A program made the position numbers and the translations under genes. 64,000 nt of DNA from Conidiobolus coronatus NRRL 28638 (taxonomy: Eukaryota; Entomophthoromycota; Entomophthoromycetes; Entomophthorales; Conidiobolaceae): positions 12,666 to 76,665 of the forward strand of contig KQ964565.1 in assembly GCA_001566745.1 (NCBI GenBank), given 5' to 3'. The notes beneath the pieces were generated by a model. That model did not search any database, was not told the DNA's origin, and worked only from the letters and a program-made list of their open reading frames with translations. Below, piece by piece: positions 9,392 to 19,319 of the stretch (positions are counted from its first letter, which is position 1; each line of letters begins with the position of its first letter).

Positions 9392-10591
9392 TTACATATC
9401 ATCCAATTCTACCTCATCAATTCTTTGATAAAAATTATTAATCTTGTATTTATTATATACTCTGTATACTATTGCTGATAGTCCAAGAATGACTGGTAAT
9501 GATAACCAAACAAAGAGATATTCTTCAATAATATATTGGAATGTAGTTTGTACAAAATAACTGTTATTCTTTCTTTTTATAGCTACAATGTTTGAAAAAG
9601 TTGAGAATATATTACCTATGAATGTATGAGTATTGGATAATATTTCACTATCTATCAAAGCTATACCATGTGCATTCATCCATAACATACTATCTTTGCT
9701 TTTATCATCTAAACATTCATTTATAATTTCAGTATAATTTAACATATATATATTAGTATTAATTGCACTATTCTTCAATTGTTTGATTATATCAGCCTTA
9801 GGGTCATCAGTAGTAATAATAACATTTTGGAATTTATTTACTATTGGTTGCAAAAGATCATAATTCATCCTACATGCCCAAAGCAATTTCAAGGGGTTAT
9901 GTTTATGTATAGTCTCACATTCTCGAGCATGAACTAATGATACACCACCACCCCAAGTTCTAAGGTGTATACCTAAGCTATCTTTAATAGGATATCTACC
10001 CATAATCATGTTTGTACACTTTTTGATTGGACCATCTCTAAACTTATATTTGTCTACAATATTATGCGCCAATGCTCTATAATAACCTCCAATAATGAAT
10101 GTATAGATTATGAATCTAATATAAACATACCCCCACAAAGATTCATGATTATTGGTTATCAAGACTACATCTTCGTCAGATGTTGCAGGTTTAATATCTT
10201 TTAGGTCATCTACTTTGCCATTGGCAAAGTTATTATTGTCATCAGTGTTAGATACATAATGTATGTTAGGAGTATCCCTCATATCTGGCATAACTTCAAA
10301 AATTTTAGATAACTTAGTATTGCTTGAAGGTGAGCCGTGTATAGGAGGAAACCATAGTCCAGGGCTATATAATTTTCTATTTGTAGGATTGAACATTTCC
10401 GTAGCAACATGTAGAACAATTTGGTTGTTTATATACGCAAATCCTGGTATTTCCCAAGTTAGATAACCTATTTTGTTTTTATTTACAGTATTAGCTACAA
10501 TAACTATAGTTATAGTTATAACGGAAATAGAAAAGAGAAATAGATACATTAGCTTGTTCTTGCCCATCTTAATCATATTCAAATTCATCAT
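9392..10591 (-). CDS. Membrane-anchored O-fucosyltransferase-like glycosyltransferase
   Basis: The 399-residue protein opens with MMNLNMIKMGKNKLM and a single hydrophobic segment (about 14-33), as in type II Golgi glycosyltransferases, and has a second hydrophobic segment near the C-terminus (about 362-380) followed by a short acidic tail. The central part shows GIHLRTWGGG with Cys soon after, NVIITTDDPKADIIKQL, and LSNTHTFIGNIFSTFSN. The HLR..., DD.... and E/S..F.GN..S.FS blocks match the GDP-fucose-binding half of fucosyltransferases (O-FucT and NodZ/FUT8 types), so transfer of a GDP-sugar in the secretory pathway is the best guess. The second membrane segment is unusual. The frame is complete with ATG and lies alone between a gypsy relic and a LINE relic. 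Specific acceptor unknown. Confidence 0.65.
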   Translation of the reverse strand: MMNLNMIKMGKNKLMYLFLFSISVITITIVIVANTVNKNKIGYLTWEIPGFAYINNQIVLHVATEMFNPTNRKLYSPGLWFPPIHGSPSSNTKLSKIFEVMPDMRDTPNIHYVSNTDDNNNFANGKVDDLKDIKPATSDEDVVLITNNHESLWGYVYIRFIIYTFIIGGYYRALAHNIVDKYKFRDGPIKKCTNMIMGRYPIKDSLGIHLRTWGGGVSLVHARECETIHKHNPLKLLWACRMNYDLLQPIVNKFQNVIITTDDPKADIIKQLKNSAINTNIYMLNYTEIINECLDDKSKDSMLWMNAHGIALIDSEILSNTHTFIGNIFSTFSNIVAIKRKNNSYFVQTTFQYIIEEYLFVWLSLPVILGLSAIVYRVYNKYKINNFYQRIDEVELDDM

Positions 10592-11350
10592 TATCCCGAT
10601 CTTTGCTTTATTAGTTTAAATAATATGATTCAAAGATTTAGAAAATTAATCAGTTAATGATAATAAAGTGGGAAAGATAACGGTAAACACAATCTAAGCT
10701 GCTACCAACATATTTAGGGTGAATCTTTTGTACCTTTAAAACGCTGATTTAAGCAGAGTTAGCCTTGTTCATGATTTCGGCAGAAAATACCGACAGCTAT
10801 ATCCCCTTCAACGACTGTAGACTTTATTTTATCTCCAGTATAGGTGCTACCGCCTCTTCCACCCTGAGTCGATAAAAAACTAATCCTAGAACTCTTCTTT
10901 AAGTAGCATAACTCACATCATTATCAAAGGGAGTATTAGAGACAATTATTTAAAGAGGTTGTTACTCATCCGTGAGGTCGTGACTAAGCCTTTTAAAAGA
11001 GTTTTCTTTAAGGACCGCGAGGGTATGGTGGGCGTCAGCACTGTTTACCTATCTATTAAAAAATAATCCAAACAATTATCCCTAGTAAAAGTGCCCAGTG
11101 ATAGCTTTAAGGGTATATCCTTTGAGAAGGTTCCTGGAGAATTGTCGTTGGCGCATCTCAGCTCAATAAAAGGCTTCCGCAGCAATCGATATATATGCGA
11201 ACATATAAAGAATTGTCCAATCCCACCAATTTTCCATACCCATTATGTGAGATAATATCACTATTAACCCAAAAGATATTCGCGTTGTTAGACAAGAGAT
11301 ACTACCATCACTAAGTTACCATTGCCTTCGAACATGTGACGGTTACATTT
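10592..11350. other. Degenerate interval upstream of the LINE
   Basis: No supportable gene. All frames are interrupted. It may include the 5' part of the following non-LTR element, but no motif shows this. Confidence 0.4.
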
Positions 11351-13160
11351 ACTATGTAATTTGCATTTATCGCAATAAGTAAGTCTTTATTTTCAATAAA
11401 AGAGGCAGGAAATACTAAATTTGTGTTTACTAATATTACTGGGGTTAACACAACCGGGGAAGAAATGATAAGTAAACTAGCAGAACATATCAGAGGAAAC
11501 GGAGTAAGCGGGGGAAGCTACCGACATGCAAACGAATTTTTTGAACTAAGTTATTTCTCACAAGAAGAAAAAGACTTAGCTATGGAGGAGTATAGATCAA
11601 ACCCTTTTACATATAAAGGTAATACCATTAGACCTTCAGAAACATATGACCCATCAACTCAATTTATGAAAATAAGATTAAGAAACAGAAATAAGGAAGT
11701 ACATTGTCTATAAATGAGGAACAACAAAATAAGCAGGAAGAAGATATTGGGGCTATAAAAGACTTCAAATACCCAGAAGAAAAGAAAGACTTCAAATACC
11801 CAGAAGAAAAGAAAAACGTCAAAATTGAAGAATGGCTAGCAAGAAACCTAAGCAAGAGTAATAATAAGAACCAAAAGGACCCTAGGCATAACAAACAAGA
11901 GGAAACCGGAATGGAAATAGATAGCGGACTAAACACTTCAGGTCGAAAACGTGAAAGAAATGAATTAGAAAGAGATATGAAACCACACAAAAAGGATGCA
12001 TATCAAGTAGTTGAGGTAGAATAAATATAGAAGTCTTAGCGGAAACATTTAAAAGAGCAAAGCTAAGACATTTAATATCATCAAACTTTGCTGATATAGA
12101 TATAATTGCATTACAAGAACTAAACCTAGAAGAAAATGATATAAAATTAAACTAAACAACAAGAAGCTTAAAATATGGAACGTTTATTTACCAGCAGTAG
12201 ATCAACAAAGTGCAAAAAAATCAAAGACAATATAGAGGAATTAGAACCAACAGCAGACATAGTCTTAGGGGACTTTAAACCCTATAAATTGTACTCAAGG
12301 ATTGATAGAATATATAGGTGATGACTTGAGGAAACTCAATTAACCATATGTCATACGAAACTAAGATATCAGACCACAAACTAGTAATTGCTACAATGCT
12401 GATAAACAAAGTAGATAATACGATCCAGTCACAGGAATTTCAAGATAATATTGAAAACCTAACCTACCAACTACGTAATAGGTGTTTCTCATTTGTAGAA
12501 TTCAAAGCTAAAGCCCAAAAGCTAGCAGCTAATATAGGTAGGAAATCTGAAGAAGCTAAACATAAAAGGATTAAAGGATGTATAAACGAAATAGAACACC
12601 TAGAAAACAACTCACCATTAAAAAATAATGAGAAATGGCTCGTTAGATATAAGGAAGCTATGTCTGAAATAGTAGAGAAGAGTCGAATACAAGTTAAAAA
12701 GAGATTTCACCCTATTTAGCAGACCTATACAACCAAATAAGAGAAGGGAAAACGATAGAAGGGTTTAATACATGTAATATATTTCTGATATATAAAAACA
12801 GAGGATCAAAACTCTTACCAGAGTACTGGCGACCAATTACTTTATCCAATACTGATGGAATAAAATAATCCCAACAATAATCAATGAACACCAATATGTT
12901 TTTTACAATTAATAAAAGAATTTGGGATAACGCGCTATCTCTACATAGTATATTAGAAAATGGTAAAAGGAAGATCAATAGAGGATGGGGGGGGTCCACC
13001 TAGACCAAGAAAAGCTTACGACAAAATATCGTGGAAATACTTAATTAAGATCCCGCAAGCAACAAATCGTCAAATGTAAAAAGATTTAAAGAGGTCTAAG
13101 ACAAGGAGACCCAATGCCACCATACCTTTTTAATCTAGCATTTGACGGGCTATTATGTAT
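11351..13160 (+). mobile_element. Non-LTR (LINE, I/Tad-like) retrotransposon, decayed
   Basis: Order of parts on the plus strand: an ORF1-like lysine-rich protein in two frames (11,423-11,713 and 11,704-12,024), then an APE-type endonuclease in pieces (IDIIALQELNLEE near 12,090; IVLGDFK near 12,260; KISDHKLVIATM at 12,360), then reverse transcriptase pieces (NIFLIYKNRGSKLLPEYW..PITLSN near 12,775; DQEKAYDKISWKYL near 13,005; GLRQGDPMPPYLFNLAFDGL near 13,090). These are in the right order for a complete element, but frameshifts and stops separate them. The catalytic RT core YADD is not found in frame. The element is dead. A C-terminal RT remnant may extend to about 13,700. Confidence 0.85.
11761..11814. 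repeat. 27-bp in-frame tandem duplication in LINE ORF1
   Basis: gacttcaaatacccagaaga plus aaagaaa is present twice with no mismatch, giving DFKYPEEKK twice. The length is a multiple of three, so the ORF1-like frame survives. Confidence 0.95.
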
Positions 13161-14109
13161 GATTTCCAATATGATATAAGGTTTAAAAGTCTTGAAAAAA
13201 TAAATACATAAGCTGCATGGCATACGCCACAATCCATACCAGCTCCGATTACTACAGGGGCACCTCTAACTCCTCTAACACAGGCATTTTTGTTGATCAA
13301 CGGAATACACTTGTGAGGATTTTTGTAGAAATTCAAATCAAATTTATTAGGGTTACTTAAAGGTTCATTGCCGAATGCGGAGCGAGCATTACGATTAGCG
13401 GTAGGCTCAGTACTATTGGTACTAGTAGTATTAGTACTCTGACATGAAACGGACAAGTTCTACTTTCGTCGCAATTTGTATAAGTTTACAGTATATTGCA
13501 GATCCTTTTCTTAATTCTACCGACAATAAACCCATAGCTACGGTACTTATACTTATCTAGGAAAAGCATTATCACCAATAATCTTCAAAAAGTGCTGGCA
13601 CTCGCTTAATAAATTGTTGGGGGCGCAAATTTCCCTCAAAGTAAAATGGATGAAAAAATAGAATTCACTTTACTCAGGTGATGTATTCTTATTTTCAAAG
13701 TTGTCTAATATAAATATTTTTATATCAGAGCTAGATACTGATCCTTGGAATAGACAGGGATATAATCTTAAACAGAGCTAACAACTAATACAGTGTTTAT
13801 TACAAATGCTGTGTTTTCTTAGTATAAAAAAGTTAATGTTGGGTATGTTCAGTGTAAAGTCGAAAGAATAATCCCTTTTTGATAGATTTTTTTTTACAAA
13901 CTATCAAACTTAATTTTAAAAGGCTAAGAAATAATATATCTAAAACTTGCCGGAAAGTATATGCTAAAGCGTTCTTTAATCAAGCATACCGTAAACAAGA
14001 AGACCCAGCAAGGAAATGCAAATGGTACTGTGGAGCAGAAGAAGAATTTAAACTGTAAACAAAATTAAATTAATAGTTATTTATTAAACAACCTATAAAA
14101 CAGTAAACG
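13161..14109. other. Degenerate sequence between LINE and dihydroxyacetone kinase
   Basis: Eroded LINE C-terminal sequence is plausible up to about 13,700 on the plus strand. The open minus-strand stretch at 13,130-13,456 has no recognisable domain. The last 150 bases are AT-rich and should hold the promoter of the kinase gene; a TATA-like cctataaaac lies only 10-20 bases before the ATG. Confidence 0.35.
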
Positions 14110-15915
14110 ATGGAAATACCTACCAATAAAAGCGGCAAACACTTTTTGGCTGATGCTGTGACACTTACAAAGGACAGCTTGCGTGGGTTGGTATCAGCTT
14201 ATGAATACTTGAAGCTAGACGAGACCCACAAAGTAGTTTATGTAAGCAACTTGGGCAGTATACGTAGCCAACAAGTAACTTTGTTTTCGGGGGGTGGCAG
14301 CGGCCATGAACCAGCCCACTCAGGATACGTTGGACCTGGCTTGCTTTCGGCGGCAGTAGTCGGCCATGTATTTGCGTCACCAAGCTCATCGCAGGTATTA
14401 TCATGCTTGCGTAGAACATATTCAAAAACTCATGGTACAATCGTAATTGTTATGAATTACAGTGGGGATATCTTCAATTTTGCTAGAGCTATTGAAAGGT
14501 TCAAAACGGAGCATTTAAATGCTAGCGATAGCTTGCCAAAAGTTGAGATGATTGTTGTTGGCGATGATATAGGAGTAGTTTCCCAAAATGATGAAGAAAA
14601 CGCGGCCGTTGGAAGACGTGGTGTAGCGGGCACTGTTCTTGTCAACAAAATTGCTGGAGCTGCTGCATCTCGCAAATACAAGTTTGAAGACGTAATGCGT
14701 GTAGCAAATTATACTAGCTCCAATATTTTCACTTTGGGCTGTGCTTTGAATTCTGCTTCTGTCCCGGGTCAAGGCATTCCAAGAGAATTAAAGCACAACG
14801 AAATAGAGATCGGTATGGGAATACATAATGAACCTGGATATTCTAAAGAATCATTAGTACCTGCTGATATTTTAATTCCAAGACTTATTAGGCATATAGT
14901 AGAATCCTCACCTGCCCGTAAAGTTCTTGATAATAAAAAATTCCCAGAGATTGTTTTATTTGTTAATAACTTGGGTGGTACTTCAAATCTCGAGATGGGC
15001 CTTGTCACTAAATTGGCTGTTGACTCTGCCACCTCAGCTGGATTATCGGTTGCACGTGTTTTCTCGGGCACTTACATGTCTGGCCTTGCTATGCCTGGAG
15101 TTAGTATATCTGTATTTGTGTTGCCAGGTGAAGCTACCGATACAGCCAATGCAGAGAAACAAGAAATCCTTGATCTTATTGCTGAGCAAGCCTTTTCGCC
15201 GGGCTGGATCTGTCATCCTATCATTACAGTTGGCAACGCTTTCGACGAAGAAGCCGACAATTACACAGGGCCACAACTTAAATATAATCCGACATCAGAT
15301 CTTAAATGGGAAAAGGCAATTATAAGCGCATATGAAGAGGTGGTTAGATGCGAAGCTGAAATAACCAGACTTGATGCTGAATTGGGTGACGGTGATGCTG
15401 GTGTGGTTTTATTGGCTGGGGCTACTGCTGTTAGCAAAGCAGCTAAAGAAGGAAAACTGCCGTTGAAAGAAACTGCTGCAGCATTAGCTCAAATATCATC
15501 CGTTGTAGAAGATTCAATGGGCGGGACATCGGGGATTATATACTGCTTGTTCTTGGACGGGCTTTCACAGAACATGCGTAAATTACTTGGTGGAGATCAA
15601 CAAGGTGAAGTTACTTTGTGCGCTAAGCTCTGGGGAGAGGCTATGGTAGGTGCTTTGGATACTTTATACCAGTATACTAGTGCCCGCCCTGGGCATTGTA
15701 CTTTGATTGATGCCCTGGCTCCATTTTCCCAAACACTAGCTAATACTGGGGACGTTAATTTGGCTTTGAAAGCAGCTGTTGACGGCTCCAATGCAACTGC
15801 AAATATGAAGCCCATGCGTGGACGCGCAGTTTACACAGGAAAAGGTCAGGGTCTGTGCGACGCAGGAGCTGTTGGATTAGTCTCAGTGCTTAAAGGTATT
15901 GTTTCAGCACTATAA
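14110..15915 (+). CDS. Dihydroxyacetone kinase (DAK)
   Basis: ATP-dependent phosphorylation of dihydroxyacetone to DHAP, used in glycerol catabolism and in removing toxic dihydroxyacetone; cytosolic. The 601 residues match the single-chain eukaryotic enzyme (about 580-610). The N-terminal DhaK domain has GGGSGHEPAH at 61-70 and the substrate-binding His239 in IGMGIHNEPGY, to which dihydroxyacetone is covalently bound in the family. The C-terminal DhaL nucleotide domain has the Mg-binding GDGDAG at 426-431 and DSMGGTSG further on. The ATG is the first in frame and the upstream sequence has stops. The gene is intact, intronless and is followed by a 10-bp repeat and then a gypsy relic, so it is not obviously linked to functional neighbours. 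Similar to yeast DAK1/DAK2. Confidence 0.95.
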   Translation: MEIPTNKSGKHFLADAVTLTKDSLRGLVSAYEYLKLDETHKVVYVSNLGSIRSQQVTLFSGGGSGHEPAHSGYVGPGLLSAAVVGHVFASPSSSQVLSCLRRTYSKTHGTIVIVMNYSGDIFNFARAIERFKTEHLNASDSLPKVEMIVVGDDIGVVSQNDEENAAVGRRGVAGTVLVNKIAGAAASRKYKFEDVMRVANYTSSNIFTLGCALNSASVPGQGIPRELKHNEIEIGMGIHNEPGYSKESLVPADILIPRLIRHIVESSPARKVLDNKKFPEIVLFVNNLGGTSNLEMGLVTKLAVDSATSAGLSVARVFSGTYMSGLAMPGVSISVFVLPGEATDTANAEKQEILDLIAEQAFSPGWICHPIITVGNAFDEEADNYTGPQLKYNPTSDLKWEKAIISAYEEVVRCEAEITRLDAELGDGDAGVVLLAGATAVSKAAKEGKLPLKETAAALAQISSVVEDSMGGTSGIIYCLFLDGLSQNMRKLLGGDQQGEVTLCAKLWGEAMVGALDTLYQYTSARPGHCTLIDALAPFSQTLANTGDVNLALKAAVDGSNATANMKPMRGRAVYTGKGQGLCDAGAVGLVSVLKGIVSAL

Positions 15916-15918
15916 GAT

Positions 15919-15946
15919 AGAATTTGACAGAATTTGACAGAATTTG
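15919..15946. repeat. 10-bp tandem repeat after the kinase stop
   Basis: agaatttgac is present twice followed by a partial third copy (agaatttg), beginning three bases after the stop codon region of the dihydroxyacetone kinase gene. Confidence 0.85.
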
Positions 15947-15949
15947 TCT

Positions 15950-16240
15950 TACAAATTGAATTTGCTATTGTAAAAGCTATATTGTATTTTACGGTACAAG
16001 CCATAAAGCTCTTTCTGCGTATCTACGCGATAAGGAAGCTATTGGAATGCAAGCAAGATCGATAGCTAAACTTATGCCCTTTGACTTTTATATTGGGTAC
16101 ATTCCAGGAAAGTTGAATGTAATTGCTGCCCACAATATTTTTTGCTTGAAGGCTACAAAACTTGGATTAGACTGGCTACCAAAGATAATTCTTAAAGAAA
16201 GAACTAAACAATTTCATAGGCAACACCGCAAATGAAAAGT
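15950..16240 (+). mobile_element. Ty3/gypsy RNase H fragment
   Basis: The plus strand reads GTSHKALSAYLRDKEAIG, then KLMPFDFYIGYIPGKLNVIAA, which corresponds to the RNase H/connection part of Ty3/gypsy pol (the usual pattern is F.....Y.PGK.N..AD.LSR). The DALSR-type end is changed to AHNIFC. Only about 90 residues are left, with no adjacent integrase or LTR. Confidence 0.7.
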
Positions 16241-16648
16241 AGTTATGTTCATTGAGTCCTTAGTACCTTGGTATATTTCCAGAACTCAAGCGACAAATTA
16301 TCAATTTCTATTTGATTACTGTATCGCTACTCAACAATCCATTAGGAAACTAATCACGTTGATAGCTCGGTTAGTAAAGTACCTAAACGAACTTCAAGTG
16401 TAATGAAGAAGCTCAGAAACCCTCCATTTTAGGTGCTGTATCTGTTATACGGCTTCCGACAACCATAATTTTGGGCGGGTTTACTTCTTTACTTTGTATA
16501 TCTAGCATATAATAGGCAATTTCTGTCCCAAATGCTGAGGCCCTACAAAGTTTATCTAAAAATTTAGGACAATCATCTAAAAGTTATACAAATCTCTTTA
16601 TTTTAAAAATTGACTAGTAATATTTTATAATTGAAATATTCACCCTTT
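16241..16648. other. Intergenic region before the aminotransferase
   Basis: No gene seen. Presumably contains the promoter of the following aminotransferase; no distinct motif stands out. Confidence 0.4.
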
Positions 16649-18019
16649 ATGTTTTTAAAAAGAATTATTTCACATAGTCGTATTTTTAATAGTTTAAAGA
16701 TCAGAGCATTTAGCAATATGGCTAATCAATTATCAGATAAGCATAATTCAACTATCGATTATGCCAAACTAGCTGCTTCAAGAGTATCTGGGATGAACTC
16801 TGATGTTTGGACTATTTTCACCCAAGTTTCTCAACAATTTAATACTATTAACTTGGGCCAAGGTTTTATGAGCTTCCCAGCTCCTGATTTCGTAAAACAA
16901 GCCGGATGCGATGCTATTCTTGCTGACAAAAACCAATACTCCCCACCTATGGGCATCCCAAGATTAAGAAATGCTCTAGCTAAGAATTATTCACCTTTAT
17001 TTGGGCGTGAGCTTGATCCTAACAATCAAATTCTGGTTACCACTGGTGCTAATGAAGGTATTTTCTGTGCTATTTCGGCTTTTATTGAAGCTGGGGATGA
17101 AGCTATTTTCATTGAGCCATTCTTTGATCAATACTTGTCCAACTTAACTATGAATGGAGGCATCCCTGTTTATTGCCCACTCAGACTTGATCCTTCTGTC
17201 GAATTTAATAAAAATATACCAGCTTCTTCATACAAAATTAATTTAGTAGAATTAGAATCTAAAATTACAGCTAAAACCAAACTTATCATAGTAAATACGC
17301 CACACAACCCTGTTGGGAAGGTATTTAGCAAAGAAGAACTTATTGGAATTGGTGAATTGGCAGAAAAACATAACTTAATCATCATAAGCGACGAAGTTTA
17401 TGACCGCCTTTACTACAAGCCTCATGACCATATTCGCCTTGGAAGCATGGAAAAGTTTTGGAAGAGGACAGTCACTGTTGGAAGTGCTGGTAAGACTTTT
17501 GGGGTTACCGGTTGGAGAGTTGGTTGGCTGATTGGTCCCGACGAATTAATCAGATACTGCCTGGCTGCTCATACTCGCATTTGCTTCTGTACCGATCACC
17601 CGATTCAAGATGCTGTTGCTTCCGCTTTTGAGCAAGCTGAAAGTAATGGATATTTTGAGCAAATCATCAAGGATTACCAATCGAGAAAAGATGTACTTGC
17701 TAAAGCTTTTGACGATATTGGTTTACCATACGTGATCCCTGAAGGTTCTTATTTTATTTTAGTAAATACTGATAAACTTAAAGTTCCTAGAGAAGAGTGG
17801 GATGCTATTCCAGAACACATTAAGAAACGTGGATTGAACTATATGATGTGCTATTGGATTGCTAAGACTGCCGGAGTGACTGCTATTCCAGCTTCTGAAT
17901 TTTATTCGGAAGCAAATGCCGCGTTAGCTTCTAATTTGGCTCGTTTTGCATTCTGTAAATCTGAAGATTTACTTCAACAAGCTTCTGTACGTCTCAGTAA
18001 ATTGAAGAACTACATTTAA
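16649..18019 (+). CDS. Kynurenine aminotransferase / cysteine-S-conjugate beta-lyase-like (BNA3-like)
   Basis: PLP-dependent class I/II aminotransferase that transaminates kynurenine (to kynurenic acid) and other amino acids. I start at the first ATG (16,649); a second in-frame ATG at 16,718 follows a basic, serine-rich leader (MFLKRIISHSRIFNSLKIRAF) that looks like a mitochondrial presequence, so dual localisation from two starts is possible. Diagnostic blocks are NLGQGFMSFPAPDFV, NQYSPPMGIPRLR, VTTGANEGIF, IIVNTPHNPVGKVF, IISDEVYDRL and the Schiff-base lysine in SAGKTFGVTGWRVGWL. Length (456, or 433 without leader) fits KAT/BNA3 proteins. It converges with NPRL2, only 68 bases apart. Intact and intronless. 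Confidence 0.92.
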   Translation: MFLKRIISHSRIFNSLKIRAFSNMANQLSDKHNSTIDYAKLAASRVSGMNSDVWTIFTQVSQQFNTINLGQGFMSFPAPDFVKQAGCDAILADKNQYSPPMGIPRLRNALAKNYSPLFGRELDPNNQILVTTGANEGIFCAISAFIEAGDEAIFIEPFFDQYLSNLTMNGGIPVYCPLRLDPSVEFNKNIPASSYKINLVELESKITAKTKLIIVNTPHNPVGKVFSKEELIGIGELAEKHNLIIISDEVYDRLYYKPHDHIRLGSMEKFWKRTVTVGSAGKTFGVTGWRVGWLIGPDELIRYCLAAHTRICFCTDHPIQDAVASAFEQAESNGYFEQIIKDYQSRKDVLAKAFDDIGLPYVIPEGSYFILVNTDKLKVPREEWDAIPEHIKKRGLNYMMCYWIAKTAGVTAIPASEFYSEANAALASNLARFAFCKSEDLLQQASVRLSKLKNYI

Positions 18020-18087
18020 CTATTTAAAAATCTAACAACACTCCGGTAATTTTACTGGCCTGGGAGCAGGAACATGTTGCTATTTTT

Positions 18088-19253
18088 TCATTTATAGACA
18101 AATTTAACACCCGGTTCTAATAACAATAAATCATTCATCTCTTTATAGGTATAACCATATTCACAACAAATTTCATCCATTGTTTTTAAACCATCTAAAT
18201 GTTTTTTTAAACCTAATGGTATGCAGCCTTTAACTTCTTCAATTAGTATAGGATACTGATGAACCCTATAAAGTACATTTCGCATTATACCAAATAAAAA
18301 AACCTACGAACGTCTACATTTAAGGAAGTTAATTGGTTATCTTCAACCCATTGACCTACTGTTATACCACTTTGTAAGGAGCAGTATAGTGAAAAAAGTT
18401 TTGGAAATGAAGGGCCAGGTTTACCGGGTGGTATTACAAAGTGAATGCATTCGGATTGAAGATTTGGATTTGTTATCAGTTGATTTACACTGTGTTTTAC
18501 TGCATAAATATTAGAATATTGAAAAGTATCAACTGTTTGGATTCCTCCATAATAAGCGAGGTTGTCTACACACTTTTGTGTTAAATTGATTTCCACTCCA
18601 CTTAATTGACTTATTTTTTTAACATGGTTTATACCATTAATATGTGATATAGTTTGTTGAGTTGTTAAATCCCACCCCGCTTCTCGTAAAGTACTCAAAT
18701 CAACTAGAGGGAGAGGAGTTTGATGCTGTAAAATAGGTGTAGGTTGTTTATATAGCGGAAAAAGTTTTAAATTTAGAATATCTGTTTTACCTAACATAAT
18801 CCTAGTTTCACACATATTATTCAAATCCTCTAGCATGTGTTCAAATGTAGGTAATAAATATTGTTTACGTTCCGGATTACTTAAAAACTCTCTATCTTCT
18901 TCGATAGTTTTTAGAAATATATTCATTTTTTTAACTAAAGCTTCATAGTAAAAAGTATTGCTGTTAATATCGAAAACGAAGCATAGGTTAAACATCAAAG
19001 CATTTCTCTCATATTTATCACTTTCTATAGTTATTGGACACCCCACAACTTTATAATTTCTTGTACAAAAGGTTATTAGGCGGTGACACAGGGGTGTTTT
19101 GGGGATTACTAAGTCTGAAAATTGATCAAAATCAAATAATTTAGTATCTTTTGAAGTTAAACTCCCCTCGGGGACTTCATAAATAACTTTTGGCCCTTGT
19201 ATAGGGTGAAATTCTGAATAAAATAAACAATGAAGTTTGGGAAACCCAAACAT
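18088..19253 (-). CDS. NPR2: NPRL2 (SEACIT/GATOR1 subunit), split by a -1 frameshift
   Basis: NPRL2/Npr2 with NPRL3 and DEPDC5/Iml1 forms the Rag-GTPase GAP complex that inhibits TORC1 when amino acids are scarce, at the vacuole/lysosome. The main frame (322 codons) has the N-terminal longin-type start CLFYSEFHPIQGPKVIYEVP, FCFVFD-like strand (LCFVFDINSNT), YEALVKKM and VKKISQLSGVEI. It ends at 18,285, but the following frame supplies exactly the missing C-terminus (RNVLYRVHQYP, CIPLGLKKHLDGLKTMDEIC, YTYKEMNDLLL), corresponding to the winged-helix and DEICC.T block of human NPRL2. The join is at a run of seven T on the coding strand; a -1 shift there gives RRFFLFGIMRN, matching the family. 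Together about 387 residues, a normal length. A sequencing indel in the homopolymer, real mutation or programmed slippage cannot be separated here. Confidence 0.9.
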
Positions 19254-19260
19254 AGTGTGA

Positions 19261-19306
19261 ATATTTTACTATTATTAAAAACAATATTTTACTATTATTA
19301 AAAATA
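19261..19306. repeat. 23-bp tandem duplication upstream of NPRL2
   Basis: atattttactattattaaaa followed by aca (first copy) or ata (second copy) is duplicated directly, starting 8 bases upstream of the NPRL2 ATG, so it lies within the probable 5' UTR or promoter. Confidence 0.9.
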
Positions 19307-19319
19307 ATATTTATATTTA

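Noticed and set aside
13130-13456. Minus-strand 108-codon frame with VVIGAGMDCGVCHA
   Set aside because: It lies opposite eroded LINE sequence and has no recognised family; the motif alone is not diagnostic.
14515-15325. Long alternative frames on both strands within the dihydroxyacetone kinase gene
   Set aside because: They overlap a fully conserved enzyme and show no domain of their own.
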